Numbered from the stretch's first letter, positions 8,495 through 18,321 are shown. The stretch: DNA of 64,000 nt from Phaeovulum veldkampii DSM 11550 (GCF_003034995.1 NZ_PZKF01000001.1:62001-126000); one strand, 5' to 3'. Numbers and translations: made by a program. The notes: generated by a model from the sequence alone, not told the origin.

Positions 8495-9489
8495 GGCGTG
8501 GTCCCCGTTGCAGACATCAGGTTCAGCCGGTCCAGCACCGGCATCAGATCGGCCAACCTGCGCGGCGCGGCCATGCGGGCGGCCAGCGCCTCCAGATGGT
8601 GCGGGGCACAGGCGGAAAACAGACATATGCCGCCGCGGTTGGCGGCCAGCGCGTAATCGGTCAGAAAGGCCGCGGCGGCGGTTCGGGGCGGGCCATCGTC
8701 ATAGCCAGCCGCTGCCAGCGCGGCCCGCAGCCCGGTGTCAGGGCGTGCAACAAGGGCCGCCAGCCGCGCCAGCGCCCCGCCCGCCCCCAGCGCGCCATGG
8801 GTCACCACCCCGCCCCCGGCCCGGCGCCACCCCGCCAGCCAAGGCGCCAGCGCCGCAGGATCGAACGGGCTGGAGGCGATCTGCACCAGGCTGTAGGGCG
8901 CGCCCAGCACGACCGCCGCCGCCGCCGCAGCCGTGCTGCCGGCCACACCGACCGCGCCCACCCGCCCCTCGCGCAGCAGGTCGGTCAGGCAGGCCAGCAG
9001 ATCGGGGCGCGTCACATCGGCCGGGTCGGGATCGTGCAGCATCAGCCGGTCGATCGGCGCGCCGCGCAACGCGGCAAGGCTGGCGCCGACCGACTGGCGC
9101 AGCGTTTCGGGGCCAAGGGGAAGCCGCGCGGGAACGCGCCCGGTGGCAGCCAGCCCGCGCAGTTGCGGCAGCATTGCCACCGCGCTGCGCGCCAGAGGCC
9201 GCAGCGCCCCGCGCCAGCCCATGGGCCGCGGCGCAAGGCCCACCTTGCTGGTGATGGTGATGGCGCCCGGATGGGCCGCGGCAAAGGCGCCCAAAATCCG
9301 CTCGGCCTGCCCGTCACCATAGGCTGGCGCCACGTCGAACCAGGTGATCCCGGCCGCCAGCGCGCGCTCCAGCGCGCGCCGCCCCTCGGTCGCGCCGATC
9401 CGAGAGCCGAGCGAGGCACAACCAAAGCCCACCCCCGCCGCAGTCACGGCCCGATCAGAGACGTGCGCCGCACTCAGCCCATCAGGCAT
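8491..9489 (-). CDS. Aldo/keto reductase family protein
   Basis: 332 residues matching the (beta/alpha)8 aldo/keto reductase family: GFGCASLGS near the N-terminus, FDVAPAYGDGQAERILG carrying the catalytic Asp and Tyr, and the strand and lysine region ITITSKVGLAPR. It is NAD(P)H-dependent by family. It overlaps the upstream GMC-type oxidoreductase by 8 nt and the downstream WecG-like gene by 4 nt, so it belongs to the capsule operon. It may reduce a sugar intermediate or serve as an oxidoreductase partner of the GMC protein. The substrate is unknown. Confidence 0.85.
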   Translation of the reverse strand: MPDGLSAAHVSDRAVTAAGVGFGCASLGSRIGATEGRRALERALAAGITWFDVAPAYGDGQAERILGAFAAAHPGAITITSKVGLAPRPMGWRGALRPLARSAVAMLPQLRGLAATGRVPARLPLGPETLRQSVGASLAALRGAPIDRLMLHDPDPADVTRPDLLACLTDLLREGRVGAVGVAGSTAAAAAAVVLGAPYSLVQIASSPFDPAALAPWLAGWRRAGGGVVTHGALGAGGALARLAALVARPDTGLRAALAAAGYDDGPPRTAAAAFLTDYALAANRGGICLFSACAPHHLEALAARMAAPRRLADLMPVLDRLNLMSATGTTP

Positions 9490-11122
9490 TGCCACCACCC
9501 CCGCCCGCTGCCAGATGATGCGCCAGCCGCAGGCCCAGACAGCAGGCGGCAAAGGTCGGGTTGGCATGGCCCGACGTGGGCAAAACCGCGGTCGAGGCGA
9601 CATGCAGATTGGCAACCCCGTGCACGCGGCATTCAGGGGTGACCACGCTGGTGCCGGGGTCGGCGCCCATCCGCAACAGGCCCTGCTGGTGAAACCCGTC
9701 CTGCGCCTGCGCCAGAACGGCAGCGCGGCGCCCGGCCTCGGGGACGCGATAGATCAGCCGCCCCTTCCCCGCCGCGCGCAGCGCGTGGTCCAGCACCTGA
9801 TGCGCGCGCACGACCGAGCCTGCATCCTCGGCTGAAAAGCGCAGGCCGATTTCCAGTCCGCGGGCGCCATCGGGCATCGGGCGCGCGCTCAGCCGCGCCC
9901 GGCTGTCGGGGTCGGGCGTGTGTTCGGCGTGATAGGTCAGCGCATAGCGCCCGGCCGGATTGCGCACCAGAACGCCGGGGCGGCGCGGTTTTTGCAAATG
10001 GCGTTGGCGCAGGATCATCGTGGCGGCCCCCAGCGTTGCCAGCGGCGCGCGCGCCACATTGGCCAGATGGGCGCGCAATCGCCCGCCCCCGCCGATGTGC
10101 CGCAGCCGGATGGCTTCGGGCAGCAGCATGCGCCCGATCGGCGCAAAATACAACCCCAGGTAGATTGCCGATAGAATGCCGCTGCGGTGCGAGGGGTCAT
10201 CAAAGGCCGGATTGTCGGCCCAGAAGGCCACGTTGCGCAGCCCCAGATCGGCCTGAGCCCCCGGCGCCAGCGTAAACCGGCGCCGAACCCAGGCGCCGCT
10301 GGCGTCACGAAAGAAATCCAGCGATGCGGCATCGGCAGGGTCATTCAGCGCCAGATCGGCGATGGTGCCGAACAGATGCCCCATGTAGTGCCGCCCAAGC
10401 GGCCCCTCGGCCCCGCCGAACAAACCCGGCGCATGGGCCTGCGCCAGCGCCAGCAACCGCGCGCTGCCCAGTCCGCCTGCGGCGATCACCACCTGCGCCG
10501 GGAACAGCGCCAGCCGCGCCCCCGCGCGCCCGCGCACGACCACCTGACGAACCTGGCCCCCGGCGATCTCCAGCGCCTCGACCGGAGCATTGAGGCTGAG
10601 AGTGATCCGCGCTGACGCGGCAACCGCCGCGCGCAGCCGCCGTGCCAGCCGCGGCTCGCGTGACCAGCGCTCCAGCGCGGAACAGGCCACGTCGGGGCCC
10701 AGGCCCTGCCAATCGGGGTGCGGATCGTGAAACCGGGCGCTGCCGCAATCCAGATAGTCGGCGGCGCGGTTGGCATGAACCGCCAGCGCCTCGGGCGGGA
10801 TTGGCCAGCCCGAACCGGGCACATGCGCGCGCGGCTGATGATCCAGCGCATCCATCGCCACGCAGCGCCCGCCCCACCACCACGACGTGCCCCCCAGCGC
10901 CGCCGCGGCGCACAGATGCAGGGGCGCATGGGTGGCGCTGTCGGTCAGAACACCGGGCACGGGCGCAGGCCCCGGCGTCTCGCCCCCAGCCTCCAGCACC
11001 AGCACGCGGCGGCCCAGATGCGCCAGTTCCAGCGCCAGCGACAGCCCGACCGGCCCCGCCCCGATCACGCAGACATCGGCGGGGACCGCTGCCCGTTGCG
11101 GCGTCAGGCCGTCACAGATCAT
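9482..11122 (-). CDS. GMC-type FAD-dependent oxidoreductase
   Basis: 546 residues. The N-terminal Rossmann motif VCVIGAGPVGLSLALEL is followed by the acidic residue in VLVLEAGGE, and the C-terminal GMC signature VASTAVLPTSGHANPT contains the catalytic-type histidine. Such enzymes oxidise alcohols, often of sugars. The ATG at 11122 follows an AGGGGG site; a GTG 57 nt upstream is less likely. It is the first gene of the six-gene capsule operon and overlaps the aldo/keto reductase gene by 8 nt. I infer that the GMC/AKR pair modifies a capsule sugar. Confidence 0.85.
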   Translation of the reverse strand: MICDGLTPQRAAVPADVCVIGAGPVGLSLALELAHLGRRVLVLEAGGETPGPAPVPGVLTDSATHAPLHLCAAAALGGTSWWWGGRCVAMDALDHQPRAHVPGSGWPIPPEALAVHANRAADYLDCGSARFHDPHPDWQGLGPDVACSALERWSREPRLARRLRAAVAASARITLSLNAPVEALEIAGGQVRQVVVRGRAGARLALFPAQVVIAAGGLGSARLLALAQAHAPGLFGGAEGPLGRHYMGHLFGTIADLALNDPADAASLDFFRDASGAWVRRRFTLAPGAQADLGLRNVAFWADNPAFDDPSHRSGILSAIYLGLYFAPIGRMLLPEAIRLRHIGGGGRLRAHLANVARAPLATLGAATMILRQRHLQKPRRPGVLVRNPAGRYALTYHAEHTPDPDSRARLSARPMPDGARGLEIGLRFSAEDAGSVVRAHQVLDHALRAAGKGRLIYRVPEAGRRAAVLAQAQDGFHQQGLLRMGADPGTSVVTPECRVHGVANLHVASTAVLPTSGHANPTFAACCLGLRLAHHLAAGGGGGNA

Positions 11123-11194
11123 TCCAACGCCCCCCTGTCGCGCCAGCCTTGCGGCGCGCGTCACGGGCCGATCGCCCACCCCGCCGCTGATGCA

Positions 11195-11224
11195 AGACTA
11201 GGCTGCAACAGCAGTATTCCGCAA
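11195..11224 (-). promoter_or_regulatory. Candidate promoter of the capsule operon with a dyad in the spacer
   Basis: Read on the minus strand, TTGCGG (plus 11219-11224) and TAGTCT (11195-11200) are separated by 18 nt. The spacer contains the perfect dyad GCTG-TTG-CAGC (11202-11212). The region 11200-11260 is clearly AT-richer than its flanks. The capsule of R. capsulatus that serves as GTA receptor is quorum-regulated, so an operator here is plausible, but no known regulator consensus is matched. Confidence 0.3.
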
Positions 11225-11286
11225 TTGGATTTCGTGTTAAGGTTGTATTTTGTCGCGCCCTCTGCGCGTCCGTCCAGACCCTGCGG

Positions 11287-12057
11287 TCACCACCGCCCGG
11301 TCAGTGCCAGCCGCACCAACCCCGCGCGCCGCGCAAACTCCGACTGACCCAGCCCACCCGCCGCCACCAGCCCAGGATCGGCGGCGGCCTGCGCCAGAAT
11401 CGCCCGCGCCTGCCAGCCGGTATAAAGCGCAGGCGCCGCCACTTTGGGCACCGCAGGCCGCGCCGCCGCAGCACGGGCATGGCGCGCCAGCCCCGTCTGG
11501 GCCAGCGCCCGCAGCGCCGCCACCTCGGGCATCACCGCCCGGCCCCGGCGCACCAGTTCCGGCAGCGCCAGCAGCCAGTTGGCCAGCCCCGCCGCCGCCG
11601 CATGATCGCGCACCACTGGCGCGGCGGCCTCCGGTGCGCCCAGAACCCGCGCCGCCGCCCACATCAGATTGCCCGATGTCGCCTCCAGATAGGCCCAGAG
11701 CGCGGCATCATCGGCAAAAGGCTCGTCCCAGCAATCGCGCCGCCGCGCCTCGGCGATGCCGGTCAGCAGCGCAACCGGCAGGCCGGTCTCGGCCATCAGA
11801 TCGGCCACGGCGCGCAGCACCTCCGGAGTATTGGCGGGCGGGGTATTGGCAACGGGGGGGGCCAAGGCGTCGATCCACCATTGCAGGCGCATTTCGGCCA
11901 GCATTGGCTGGGTGCTGGCCCAAGGCGCGCGCGCGAGCTCCAGGTTCAGCGCGTAAAGCGGCCACAGCCGCGCCCGCGCCGCCGGTGGCGCCGCCATGGT
12001 GGCGGCGAACCGGTCCGGGTCGCCCGTGGCAACGGCGTCGGCCAGGCTTTGCATCAC
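11287..12057 (-). CDS. Squalene/phytoene synthase family protein (NDUFAF6-like)
   Basis: About 255 residues of the all-helical squalene/phytoene synthase family, recognised from LWPLYALNLELARAP, the QWWIDALA helix and YLEATSGNLMW. The classic DxxxD motifs of true phytoene synthases are not convincing, so this is more likely the short alphaproteobacterial form related to mitochondrial complex I assembly factor NDUFAF6 than a carotenoid enzyme. The start is a GTG at 12057 overlapping the upstream methyltransferase stop by 4 nt, or the ATG at 12054. The role in this organism is inferred only. Confidence 0.8.
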   Translation of the reverse strand: MMQSLADAVATGDPDRFAATMAAPPAARARLWPLYALNLELARAPWASTQPMLAEMRLQWWIDALAPPVANTPPANTPEVLRAVADLMAETGLPVALLTGIAEARRRDCWDEPFADDAALWAYLEATSGNLMWAAARVLGAPEAAAPVVRDHAAAAGLANWLLALPELVRRGRAVMPEVAALRALAQTGLARHARAAAARPAVPKVAAPALYTGWQARAILAQAAADPGLVAAGGLGQSEFARRAGLVRLALTGRW

Positions 12058-12764
12058 GCCGGCTCCGCCAGGATCAGCAGGTAGCCATAATCACCGCCAT
12101 CGGTGCGCCACAGCGTGATCTCCTCGGCCTCGGCAGCCAGCGCCGGATCGTCGCCCTGCGCGCGCAAGACATCCAGCCGTGCAGCCAAAGGTTCATAATA
12201 GGCCGCCCAGGCTGCCCGGCCCAGAAACCGCGCGCCCAGCACACGGTAGCCCGCCGCCGCCACCTGCGCCAGAACCCCGGCCCGGTCGGTCATCTCGGGG
12301 TAATTTGCCGCCCAAAAGGCACGCGCCGCCGGCGAAGGCCGCGCCACCGCCCAGCACAATTGCGAAAATGCCACCCGCCCGCCCGGCGCCAGATGGGCGC
12401 GCCAGCGCCGCAGCCCCGCCTCGACGCCCAGATGATAGATCGCCCCCGCCGACCAGATCAGATCGAACGGCCCGCCGGGCGGGTTGGCCATATCGGCCTG
12501 ATGGACCTGAACCCGCGGGTCATCGGCCCAGCGCGCCCGCAGCGCCGCCACATAGGGCGCGTGCAGATCGACGGCCACCACGCGCCCCTGCGGCAGATGG
12601 GCCAGCAGCCCCGCCACATCAGCCCCCGGCCCGCAGCCCGCATCCAGCACCGCCGCATCCGGCCCGATGCCTGCCACACCCATCGCCCAGTCCAGACTTT
12701 CCCGGTCGCCCGGCCCCTCGCGTTCCAGCCCCGAATGCAGCAGGAAAAAGGCCGCCTCGCTCAT
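12054..12764 (-). CDS. Class I SAM-dependent methyltransferase
   Basis: 236 residues. Motif I is VLDAGCGPGADVAGLL (about residues 38-53); the acidic end of strand 2 is in VVAVDLHAPYV; motif IV is FDLIWSAGAIYHLG. It therefore binds SAM and methylates an unknown acceptor. Overlaps with its neighbours are 4 nt on both sides (cimA upstream, squalene-synthase-like gene downstream), so it is in the cysS-cimA operon. The substrate is not predictable. Confidence 0.85.
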   Translation of the reverse strand: MSEAAFFLLHSGLEREGPGDRESLDWAMGVAGIGPDAAVLDAGCGPGADVAGLLAHLPQGRVVAVDLHAPYVAALRARWADDPRVQVHQADMANPPGGPFDLIWSAGAIYHLGVEAGLRRWRAHLAPGGRVAFSQLCWAVARPSPAARAFWAANYPEMTDRAGVLAQVAAAGYRVLGARFLGRAAWAAYYEPLAARLDVLRAQGDDPALAAEAEEITLWRTDGGDYGYLLILAEPA

Positions 12765-14383
12765 GCCGGAGCCACCCCGTCGCGCAGCAGCTTCCAGTTC
12801 ATCGCGTCCAGCAGCGCCTCGAAGCTGGCATCCACGATGTTGGGGCTGACCCCCACCGTGGACCAGCGCCTGCCCTGCCCATCCTCGCTGTCGATGATGA
12901 CGCGAGTGACGGCCTCGGTGCCGCCCTGTGTGATGCGAACCTTGAAATCCACCAGCTTCATATCGTCGATGCAGGCCTGGTAGGGGCCCAGATCCTTGGC
13001 CAGCGCCTTGGCCAGCGCGTTCACGGGGCCGCGGTCGGACCCGGTTTCATCCATGCTTTCGGACACCGACAGCATCTTGCGCCCGCCGATCTTCACCACC
13101 ACCACCGCCTCTGACAGGCTGATCATCCGGTCATAGCGGTTCTTGCGCCGCTCCACCGTGACGCGATAGCGCTTGACCTCAAAGAACGCGGGCATCAGGC
13201 CCAGTTCGGCCATCGCCACCAACTCGAAACTCGCCTGCGCGCCGTCATAGGCATAGCCCTGATCTTCGCGCGCCTTGATCACCTCAAGGATGCGGGCCAG
13301 ACGCGGGTCTTTCGGGTCCACCTCGATGCCCGCCGCCGCCAGCCGCGCGCGCAGGTTCGACTGACCCGCCTGATTGGACATCGGGATCAGCCGCGTGTTG
13401 CCCACCAGACCGGGGTCGATATGTTCATAGGTCGCGGGGTCTTTCAGGATCGCGCTGGCATGCAGCCCCGCCTTGTGCGCAAAGGCCGAGGCGCCGACAT
13501 AGGCCGCCGCCCGGCGTGGCACCCGGTTCAGAATGTCATCCAGCATCCGGCTGGTGCGCGTCATCCCGGCCAACGCCGCCGCGCTGACCCCGGTGTCAAA
13601 CCGGCTTGCATAAGGCTCTTTCAGCAGCAGCGTCGGGATGAGCGATGTGAGGTTGGCATTGCCGCAGCGCTCGCCCAGCCCGTTCAGTGTGCCCTGCACC
13701 TGACGCACACCGGCGTCCACCGCGGCCAGCGTTCCGGCCACGGCATTGCCGGTGTCGTCGTGGCAATGGATGCCCAGCCGATCACCCGCAATGCCCGCCG
13801 CGATGACCTCGGCCACGATCCGGCCCAGTTCGGCAGGCAGGGTGCCGCCGTTGGTGTCGCACAGCACGATCCAGCGCGCACCCGCCGCCTCGGCCGCGCG
13901 CAGGCAGGCCAACGCATGGGCGCGGTCGGTTTTCCAGCCGTCGAAGAAATGCTCGGCGTCAAACAGCGCCTCGCGCCCCTGCGCCACCACATGCGCGACC
14001 GAGGCGCCGATCGCCTCGAGGTTTTCCTCCGGCGTGATCCCCAGCGCGGTCACCACCTGCCCGGCATGGGCTTTGCCCACAAGGCACACCGCAGGCGTGC
14101 CCGCGTTCAGCACGGCCGCCAGCACATCATCATTCGCCGCCGACCGGCCTGCGCGTTTCGTCATGCCAAAGGCGGTAAAGGTGGCGCGGGTGTCGGGCCG
14201 AGCGGCGAAAAAATCGCTGTCGGTCGGGTTGGCACCGGGCCAGCCCCCCTCGATGTAATCGACCCCCAGCGCATCAAGGGCGCGGGCGATCTGCACCTTT
14301 TCGGCCACCGAGAACTGCACACCCTGCGTCTGCTGCCCGTCGCGCAGCGTGGTGTCGTAAAGGTAGAGGCGTTCACGTATCAT
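12761..14383 (-). CDS. cimA: (R)-Citramalate synthase
   Basis: 540 residues. The N-terminal HMGL-like TIM barrel begins [19 protein letters not shown], the metal and substrate loop of the family, with [12 protein letters not shown] supplying the HxH metal ligands. The C-terminal LeuA dimer regulatory domain runs from about residue 390. It condenses pyruvate with acetyl-CoA to citramalate, the threonine-independent route to 2-oxobutyrate and isoleucine. The length and [14 protein letters not shown] region favour CimA over 2-isopropylmalate synthase. The start overlaps the cysS stop by 11 nt. Confidence 0.92.
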   Translation of the reverse strand: MIRERLYLYDTTLRDGQQTQGVQFSVAEKVQIARALDALGVDYIEGGWPGANPTDSDFFAARPDTRATFTAFGMTKRAGRSAANDDVLAAVLNAGTPAVCLVGKAHAGQVVTALGITPEENLEAIGASVAHVVAQGREALFDAEHFFDGWKTDRAHALACLRAAEAAGARWIVLCDTNGGTLPAELGRIVAEVIAAGIAGDRLGIHCHDDTGNAVAGTLAAVDAGVRQVQGTLNGLGERCGNANLTSLIPTLLLKEPYASRFDTGVSAAALAGMTRTSRMLDDILNRVPRRAAAYVGASAFAHKAGLHASAILKDPATYEHIDPGLVGNTRLIPMSNQAGQSNLRARLAAAGIEVDPKDPRLARILEVIKAREDQGYAYDGAQASFELVAMAELGLMPAFFEVKRYRVTVERRKNRYDRMISLSEAVVVVKIGGRKMLSVSESMDETGSDRGPVNALAKALAKDLGPYQACIDDMKLVDFKVRITQGGTEAVTRVIIDSEDGQGRRWSTVGVSPNIVDASFEALLDAMNWKLLRDGVAPA

Positions 14384-15971
14384 CGGCCTCGGGCTCCAAG
14401 GTTTCTTCGACGCGTTGAGCCTCTAACAGTGCTTTTTCCATGTGTTCTTCATAATGTTTGTCGAATTTGACTTCATCAAAGCCTGTTATTGCGGAGGGAC
14501 CGTCTTCATCCAATGAAATTTGGAACCCTGCTGATCGTAATAAATTCACGGAAGCCTCCGCCGCCAATTTATCTCCGGCTTCCCATGCCTTGTTCGCACC
14601 GCTGAGCGCATATCGCAAAAGAGCATCAGGTTCTTTGAACGCACGACTCGTCGGTTTGTGATCAAATACTGCGACGCCAGATTCGATAAGGAGCTTCCTG
14701 AGTTTGTCGGACAAGTCGAAACGACCCGCAGCGCGTGCGCGCTCCCTGACACTCGTAATCTCGAAAATTCTCGGATCCTCACCCAGCTTGAGATGATCAT
14801 TCCGATCAAACCAAAGCCCCATGGACGGCTCCAGCAAACCGACCAAGTGTCCACACGCAAGTAGGTCTGCCGCATTGCCCTGTTTAGCATACTTGCGCAT
14901 CAAGGTCAGTGCCTGAGGAGTATTCAGGTCATCCGCAAGAGCGTCCAAAAACTCTGTGGGTGCAGATCGGCTAGGACGAACGGTCATGCAAATATAATGC
15001 CATTTTTGGAGGGTCTTTTCAGCCTCGCGCGCCTTCTCCGCCGTCCAGTCCATCGGCTTGCGGTAATGCGTCTGAAGATAGACGAACCGGATCACCTCGC
15101 CCGGAATGCCCTGATCCAGCAGGTCGCGCACGGTAAAGAAATTGCCCAGGGATTTGGACATCTTCTTGCCCTCGACCTGCAACATCTCGTTGTGCAGCCA
15201 ATAGCGCGCAAAGCCCGAACCGGGATGGGCGCAGCAGCTTTGGGCGATCTCGTTTTCATGGTGCGGGAATTGCAGGTCGATGCCGCCGGCGTGAATGTCG
15301 AACGCCGCGCCCAGCAGTTCATGGCTCATCGCCGAACATTCGATATGCCAGCCGGGCCGCCCCCGGCCCCAGGGGCTGTCCCAGCCGGGCAGGTCTGCAT
15401 CCGACGGCTTCCACAGAACAAAATCCATCGGGTCGCGCTTGAAGGGCGCCACCTCGACCCGCGCGCCCGCGATCATGTCATCGACCGACCGGCCCGACAG
15501 GCGACCATAGTCGGGGTAGCTGCGCACATCGAACAGCACATGACCCTCGGCCACATAGGCGTGGCCGCGCGCGACCAGCCCCTCGATCATCGTGATCATC
15601 GCGCCGATGTAATCGGTCGCGCGCGGCTCATGCGTGGGGCGCAGCGCCCCCAGCGCGTCCATATCCTCGTGATACCAGGCAATCGTTTCTTCGGTGATAT
15701 CGCGGATGTCGCGCCCCGTGGCGGCGGCGCGGGCGTTGATCTTGTCATCCACGTCGGTGAAGTTGCGCACATAGGTGACGTGATCGGTGCCATAGACATG
15801 CCGCAGCAGCCGGAACAGCACGTCAAACACCACCACCGGCCGCGCATTGCCCATATGCGCGCGGTCGTAAACCGTGGGGCCGCACAGATACATCCGCACA
15901 TTGGCCGGATCGAGCGGCACGAACGGCTCTTTCTTGCGGGTGCGGGTGTTTGTCAGGCGGATATCGGTCAT
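14373..15971 (-). CDS. cysS: Cysteine-tRNA ligase with atypical low-GC C-terminal region
   Basis: 532 residues. The class I motifs are present: [16 protein letters not shown] (HIGH equivalent, plus the first zinc Cys) and [11 protein letters not shown] (KMSKS); the remaining zinc ligands lie in IECSAMSHE and [10 protein letters not shown]. It charges tRNA-Cys. The catalytic part (15020-15971) has normal high GC. From about 15020 to the stop the DNA falls to roughly 50% GC, and the protein departs from the usual Rhodobacteraceae sequence. It also carries about 80 residues beyond the expected end (after [14 protein letters not shown]). The frame is intact. This looks like a mosaic gene whose 3' third was replaced. 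cimA follows with an 11-nt overlap. Confidence 0.93.
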   Translation of the reverse strand: MTDIRLTNTRTRKKEPFVPLDPANVRMYLCGPTVYDRAHMGNARPVVVFDVLFRLLRHVYGTDHVTYVRNFTDVDDKINARAAATGRDIRDITEETIAWYHEDMDALGALRPTHEPRATDYIGAMITMIEGLVARGHAYVAEGHVLFDVRSYPDYGRLSGRSVDDMIAGARVEVAPFKRDPMDFVLWKPSDADLPGWDSPWGRGRPGWHIECSAMSHELLGAAFDIHAGGIDLQFPHHENEIAQSCCAHPGSGFARYWLHNEMLQVEGKKMSKSLGNFFTVRDLLDQGIPGEVIRFVYLQTHYRKPMDWTAEKAREAEKTLQKWHYICMTVRPSRSAPTEFLDALADDLNTPQALTLMRKYAKQGNAADLLACGHLVGLLEPSMGLWFDRNDHLKLGEDPRIFEITSVRERARAAGRFDLSDKLRKLLIESGVAVFDHKPTSRAFKEPDALLRYALSGANKAWEAGDKLAAEASVNLLRSAGFQISLDEDGPSAITGFDEVKFDKHYEEHMEKALLEAQRVEETLEPEADDT

Positions 15972-16082
15972 CTCATGTCCTCGCGCGGGCGCATCGCGCG
16001 CGGTCTAGCAGGTTCCCCCCGCCGTTCCAATGCCAAGCGCAGCGGCATTGCCCAAACGCCGCCGCGGGCGCATCATGCGGCC

Positions 16083-16427
16083 ATGAGCGATCCTGACATC
16101 ACCGCACTCTGCGCGGCCCTGCCCGGCGCCAGTTGCAGCCAGCCCTTCGGTCCCGAGGCCGATGTGTGGAAACTGGCGGGCAAGATATTCGCCATCGTCT
16201 CGACCATGGGCGGCGGGGTGTCGGTCAAATGCCGCGACACCGAGACCGCGCACCTGCTGATCGAGATGGGCCGCGCCACCCCCGCCCCCTATCTGCCGCG
16301 GGGCGGCTGGGTGCGGATCATGCCGGGCACCATGCCCCCCGATGAACTGGCCGAGCGGATCGCCACCTCTTACGCGGTTATCCGCGCCAGCCTGCCGAAA
16401 AGGCTGCGCGACCAGACCCTGGCCTAG
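16083..16427 (+). CDS. MmcQ/YjbR family protein
   Basis: 114 residues matching the MmcQ/YjbR (CyaY-like fold) family, with the typical FGPEADVWKLAGKIFAI and GGWVRIMPGTMPPDEL. Members are small, often described as DNA-binding, and mostly uncharacterised. The gene is divergent from cysS across 111 bp, and its stop overlaps the convergent potA-like stop by 4 nt. The function is not established. Confidence 0.85.
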   Translation: MSDPDITALCAALPGASCSQPFGPEADVWKLAGKIFAIVSTMGGGVSVKCRDTETAHLLIEMGRATPAPYLPRGGWVRIMPGTMPPDELAERIATSYAVIRASLPKRLRDQTLA

Positions 16428-17518
16428 CGGAACAGCACCAGCGCGCCGGGCGACCAGGCCACGCGGGTGCGGGTGCCGATATCCAGCACCGGGCGGCCAA
16501 AGACGTTGCGCATCGAAATGCGCACGGGCCGGTCCACCCCGTCCAGACGGACATCGTAATAGGTCATGTCGCCGTAATAGACGACCTCTTCAACGGTGCC
16601 GGGGGTTTCGCGGTCCATGGCGGTCTGACCTTCATAAAGGATCGTCAGCGTTTCGGGCCGAAAGCCCACCCAGGCCTCGCCGCCGCTGATCTTGCCCGGC
16701 GCCTGCGCGGCCTCGATATCGACCTGCCCCAACCCGCCCGCCTCGATCGAGATATGGCCGTTCGATTCGCCCGTGACCTTGGCGGGAAGAAAGTTCATCA
16801 CCCCGATGAAATCGGCCACCCGGCGCGAATTGGGGCGGCGATACAGCGTTTCAGGGTCGTCGAGTTGCGCGATTTCGCCCTCGAACATCACCGCGATCCG
16901 GTCCGACATGACCAGCGCCTCTTCCTGATCGTGGGTGACCAGAACAAAGGTGATGCCGACCTGACGTTGCAGCTTGATCAGTTCGACCTGCATCTGTTCG
17001 CGCATCTTCTTGTCAAGCGCGCTCAGCGGTTCATCCAGCAGCAATACCTTGGGTTTCAGAATCAGCGCGCGCGCCAGCGCAACCCGCTGGCGCTGCCCAC
17101 CCGACAATGCGTGCGCCGCGCGGTTTCCATAGCCCTTTAGCCCAACCATCTCCAGCGCCTCATCGACCGCGCGGATCTTTTCGGCGGCGCTGCGCGGATC
17201 GCGGCGCAGGCCAAAGCCCACGTTCTCGGCCACGCTCAGATGCGGAAAGATCGCATAAGACTGGAACACCATGTTGGTGGGCCGCTTGTTCGCGGGCACA
17301 TGCGCCATATGCTTGCCGTCGATCATCACTGCGCCCGAGGAAATACCCTCAAACCCCGCGATGGTGCGCAGAAGGGTGGTCTTGCCGCAGCCCGACGGGC
17401 CAAGCAGCGAAAAGAACTCGCCGGCGCGGATCGTGGCGGTGATCCCGCGCAGCGCGTGATAGTCGCCATAATATTTATGGACATCCTGAAATTCGATCAT
17501 CGGCGGGCGGGTGGTCAC
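16424..17518 (-). CDS. potA: Spermidine/putrescine-type ABC transporter ATPase
   Basis: 364 residues. Walker A GPSGCGKTT, signature LSGGQRQRVALARAL, Walker B VLLLDEPLSALD and the switch histidine in VTHDQEEAL are all present. A C-terminal TOBE domain (from about residue 280) places it in the polyamine/iron/opine importer class. It powers import through the two permeases encoded upstream, with ATGA overlaps between the three genes. No periplasmic binding protein is encoded nearby, so the substrate cannot be assigned firmly; the polyamine naming follows family similarity. Confidence 0.85.
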   Translation of the reverse strand: MTTRPPMIEFQDVHKYYGDYHALRGITATIRAGEFFSLLGPSGCGKTTLLRTIAGFEGISSGAVMIDGKHMAHVPANKRPTNMVFQSYAIFPHLSVAENVGFGLRRDPRSAAEKIRAVDEALEMVGLKGYGNRAAHALSGGQRQRVALARALILKPKVLLLDEPLSALDKKMREQMQVELIKLQRQVGITFVLVTHDQEEALVMSDRIAVMFEGEIAQLDDPETLYRRPNSRRVADFIGVMNFLPAKVTGESNGHISIEAGGLGQVDIEAAQAPGKISGGEAWVGFRPETLTILYEGQTAMDRETPGTVEEVVYYGDMTYYDVRLDGVDRPVRISMRNVFGRPVLDIGTRTRVAWSPGALVLFR

Positions 17519-18321
17519 AGGAAACCTCCGGTATCGGTGCCGCCGGTTTTCGCAATGCCGCGACGGCGGAAATATTCGGCAATGGTCAGCAAGATGACCG
17601 ACATCAGCACCAGCACCGTGCCCAAGGCCATGATCATCGGGATCTGTTTCGGGAACCGCAGTTGCGAAAAGATGTAGGTCGGAAGCGTCGGCTCGCTGCC
17701 CGCAAGGAAGAAGGCGATGATGAATTCATCAAGGCTGATGGTGAACGAGATCAGCACCGACGAAATGATCCCCGGCATCACCAAGGGCAGCGTGATCAGC
17801 CGGAAGGTGGACCATTTCGTTTCGCCCAGATCATAGGCCGCCTCTTCGAGGCTGCGGTCGAGCGATGAAAACGCTGTGTTCAGGATCGCAATCGCATAGG
17901 GCGTGCAGATCAGAACATGGCCAAGGATCACGGTAAATGTGGTCAGCTTGATCCCCAACCCCAGCAGCACCACCAGAAGCGACACCGCCACGATGATTTC
18001 GGGCAGCACCAGCGGCAGCATGATCAGCCCGACGATCCCCGCCTTGCCCGGAAAGGCAAAGCGCGTCGAAGCGCGGGCCGCAAAGATGCCCAGCGTCGTG
18101 GCCAGAATCGACGATGACACCGCAATGATCAGCGAGTTTTTCACCGCCTGCGCCAGCGCGGGGGTGGTGAACATCTGCTCGAACCACTTGGTGGTGAAGT
18201 CTTTCAGCGGAAAGGCGATGATCGTGCCGTCGTTGAAGGCGAAGATCGGCAACAGCAGGATCGGCGCATAAAGAAACAGCAGGTAGAACAACGCATAGGC
18301 GCGCAGCGCGGGGAATTTCAT
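17515..18321 (-). CDS. potC: ABC transporter permease (PotC-like)
   Basis: 268 residues with six hydrophobic segments. The permease coupling (EAA) loop SLEEAAYDLGETKWSTFRLITLP lies in the second half and is close to the PotC consensus. It forms the inner-membrane channel with the PotB-like protein. Four-nt overlaps link it to both neighbours. The EAA loop is intact, so the transporter core should be functional even though no binding protein gene is present in the window. Confidence 0.85.
   Translation of the reverse strand: MKFPALRAYALFYLLFLYAPILLLPIFAFNDGTIIAFPLKDFTTKWFEQMFTTPALAQAVKNSLIIAVSSSILATTLGIFAARASTRFAFPGKAGIVGLIMLPLVLPEIIVAVSLLVVLLGLGIKLTTFTVILGHVLICTPYAIAILNTAFSSLDRSLEEAAYDLGETKWSTFRLITLPLVMPGIISSVLISFTISLDEFIIAFFLAGSEPTLPTYIFSQLRFPKQIPMIMALGTVLVLMSVILLTIAEYFRRRGIAKTGGTDTGGFL

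Noticed and set aside
11202-11212. A recognisable lux/GtaR box in the capsule promoter
   Set aside because: The 11-bp dyad is shorter than typical LuxR-family boxes and matches no consensus I know; kept only as an unspecified operator candidate.
14997-16082. Long plus-strand frame continuing upstream of the MmcQ/YjbR gene
   Set aside because: This part is antisense to cysS. Only the segment from the ATG at 16083 matches a family.
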